This document shows positions 35,383-36,708 of a stretch of DNA of 36,708 nucleotides, piece after piece. The DNA comes from a bacterium (GTDB lineage Bacteria; UBP6; JAFGXH01): contig JAMOQH010000120.1 of the NCBI GenBank assembly GCA_027064085.1, forward strand, positions 1 to 36,708. The letters run 5' to 3'. A program made the position numbers and the translations under genes. Position 1 is the stretch's first letter. Each line of letters begins with the position of its first letter. The notes beneath the pieces are model-generated. The model was given only the letters and a program-made list of their open reading frames with translations. It did no database searches and had not been told where the DNA came from.

Positions 35383-36477
35383 GTGAAAGAATTTATACCT
35401 AAGGTTATTTTCATAGAGCCTGATGCAGACAAATATGAATATGCACAAAAAATATTAAATAAATTTCCTGATGTGGAAAGGCGATATGTTGAAGAATACA
35501 ATGAAAAAGAGATAGATTTGTTTAATTCCATAGAACATCCGATTACAGTTGGTAAAGAGATTTTACTTTTAAGGAAGTATAAAGGTTCTTTTTTAAAAAA
35601 ATGTCCTGGCTCAAAAGGGCTTTTATGTTGTAATTATTATGTAATAAATGTTGCTATGAACTGTCATTTTGATTGCACCTACTGTTCATTACAGAATTAC
35701 TTGAATACACAAGCTATGACCCTTTTTACTAACTTAGATGATATTTTAAATGAAGTAAGTGCTAAAATAAATGCTTATCAAGGAAGAGTTTTTAGAATGG
35801 GGACAGGAGAATTAGCTGATTCGTTGGCTATTGATGATATTACTGATTTGTCTAAAATATTAGTTCCGTTTTTTGCTGACAAAAGCAATGCTCTTTTGGA
35901 ATTAAAAACCAAGTCTAATGTAATAGATAACTTAAAGGATTTAAATCATAATGGAAGAACGGTAATTTCATTTTCAATGAATCCCCAATCAAGAATTGAT
36001 AGTGATGAATTGGGTACAGCAAGTTTAATTGAAAGGCTTATTGCTGCTAAAACTGTTGAATCATGGGGCTATAAATTAGCTTTTCATTTTGACCCTCTTG
36101 TTTACTGTGATACTTTTGAAGACGATTATGCAGAAGTTATAAAATTAATTTTTGAATATGTAAATAAAGATAACATTGAGTGGATTTCACTAGGTGGATT
36201 TAGGTTTTCAAAGGAAATAGCAGGAGCAGTAAAAGAGAGATTTCCCAAAAGTGATATGATTTTGGGTGAATTTTGGCTTAGTGATGACAATAAAATGAGA
36301 TATTACAAGAAAACAAGAAAAAAAATGTATTCTTTTGTAAGGTCTGAAATTATGAAATACCATAAAAAGGCACCTATCTATATGTGTATGGAATCAAAGG
36401 ATATGTGGGTAGATGTTTTTGGGTATATGCCTCATGTAGAAGAAAATGCAGAGAAATTATTTGATTTTAGGTATTAA
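35383..36477 (+). CDS. SPL-family (spore photoproduct lyase-like) radical SAM protein
   Basis: A protein of about 364 residues in the SPL family of radical SAM enzymes. The cluster-binding motif is CHFDCTYCSLQ (C94, C98, C101), C-x3-C-x2-C as in spore photoproduct lyase. NVAMNCHFDCTYC and the following YLNTQ, NLDDIL, the segment ELKTKSNVIDNLKDLNHNGRTVISFSMNPQ and AAKTVESWGYKLAFHFDPL follow the layout of SplB. However, where SplB has the hydrogen-donating Cys (FEAACTSD region), this protein reads VFRMGTGELAD, with no Cys. The start is GTG 35383, with GGAGA upstream; an ATG at 35371 comes before the ribosome binding site. The expected chemistry is SAM cleavage to a deoxyadenosyl radical, with an unknown substrate. 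The organism need not be a spore former. Confidence 0.9.
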   Translation: MKEFIPKVIFIEPDADKYEYAQKILNKFPDVERRYVEEYNEKEIDLFNSIEHPITVGKEILLLRKYKGSFLKKCPGSKGLLCCNYYVINVAMNCHFDCTYCSLQNYLNTQAMTLFTNLDDILNEVSAKINAYQGRVFRMGTGELADSLAIDDITDLSKILVPFFADKSNALLELKTKSNVIDNLKDLNHNGRTVISFSMNPQSRIDSDELGTASLIERLIAAKTVESWGYKLAFHFDPLVYCDTFEDDYAEVIKLIFEYVNKDNIEWISLGGFRFSKEIAGAVKERFPKSDMILGEFWLSDDNKMRYYKKTRKKMYSFVRSEIMKYHKKAPIYMCMESKDMWVDVFGYMPHVEENAEKLFDFRY

Positions 36478-36482
36478 TTTGT

Positions 36483-36548
36483 GGGCATTCAACCACAAAA
36501 TTTGTGTTTTCATGCCTAAAAAGTAACCAAACAAGTTTGTTTCTTTTT
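36483..36548. repeat. Structured repeat element, copy 2 (also bidirectional terminator)
   Basis: Same parts and spacing as copy 1: TTCAAC (36488-36493), inverted pair CACAAA/TTTGTG (36494-36499, 36501-36506) around one A, TTTTC (36507-36511), six bases, AAAAAGTAACC (36518-36528), then AAACAAGTTTGTTT ending in CTTTTT. Outer stem GGCAT (36484-36488) pairs with ATGCC (36512-36516). It lies between the convergent SPL-family and RND genes, and its A-run/T-run hairpin can end transcription from both sides. Confidence 0.75.
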
Positions 36549-36581
36549 CTGTTTTAATATTAAATATAGTATATTAAATAA

Positions 36582-36708
36582 CTAAACTTCATTTTTACCA
36601 AATTGTTTAAATTTGGAGATAATTAATATAAAAAAATACTTTATATCATCTAAAATTTTATAAATAACAGGAATTAAAAATAGTGTTAAAAGTGTTGCAA
36701 ATCCTATT
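36582..36708 (-). CDS. C-terminus of a probable RND-type transporter, partial (cut by right edge)
   Basis: On the minus strand a frame runs from the window edge to a TAG at 36584-36582 and gives 41 residues: GFATLLTLFLIPVIYKILDD and a short tail. That segment matches the last transmembrane helix of AcrB/HAE1-type RND exporters, which typically ends ...STLLTLFVVPVLY.... Only the end is present, so identity is tentative. It is convergent with the SPL-family gene. Confidence 0.6.
   Translation of the reverse strand, partial: IGFATLLTLFLIPVIYKILDDIKYFFILIISKFKQFGKNEV

Overview
The window is AT-rich bacterial DNA (A+T bias obvious throughout, strong preference for A/T at third codon positions). 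PlsB, a fragment that looks like the end of an RND exporter, and a Bat/DUF58 envelope cluster point to a two-membrane (Gram-negative type) bacterium. The absence of rpsD and map from the ribosomal cluster, the zinc-type S14 and L36 proteins, and an SPL-family radical SAM protein would fit a spirochaete or a related candidate phylum. I cannot fix the phylum from sequence reading alone.

Layout. Positions 1-5969 are all on the minus strand. In transcription order they are a TPR protein with its own promoter and terminator, a soluble PAS-PAS hybrid histidine kinase, a MoxR-type AAA+ ATPase, and a large protein cut by the left edge. The last protein has a TraB/ChaN-like N-terminal half and is probably the partner of the MoxR ATPase. 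From about 6035 the plus strand takes over with tRNA-Arg(CCG), an orphan Cas6-like protein overlapping xseB, and then the long translation cluster (7491-24399). That cluster holds str (rpsL-rpsG-fusA, no tuf), S10, spc and alpha genes up to rplQ, with secY, adk, infA and rpmJ in their usual places. It has a recognisable promoter before rpsL, a probable one before rpsJ, a consensus one before rpsH, and a strong terminator after rplQ.

From 24476 to 26573 there is a structured repeat element, a small unassigned gene and a YtcJ-type amidohydrolase. A compact six-gene minus-strand operon follows (35219 down to 26570): DUF58 protein, BatA-like protein, PlsB, a secreted TPR protein, an MscS channel with a cyclic-nucleotide-binding-like domain, and a CrcB/Fluc fluoride channel. 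It links an envelope-associated VWA-type complex, the first step of phospholipid synthesis and two membrane channels. Divergent from it is an SPL-family radical SAM protein. The right edge has a second copy of the repeat element, between convergent genes, and the C-terminus of a probable RND transporter.

Main points of interest: (i) the MoxR / TraB-ChaN-like pair at the left edge, which resembles MoxR-DUF5682-VWA clusters; (ii) a Cas6-like RNase without any visible CRISPR array or cas genes, lacking a histidine in the region where the catalytic one usually lies; (iii) a repeat whose two copies keep spacing and structure while both arms of two stems change together; (iv) the PlsB-channel-Bat operon. 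No CRISPR array, insertion sequence or prophage was seen. No stretch longer than 300 bases lacks a gene.
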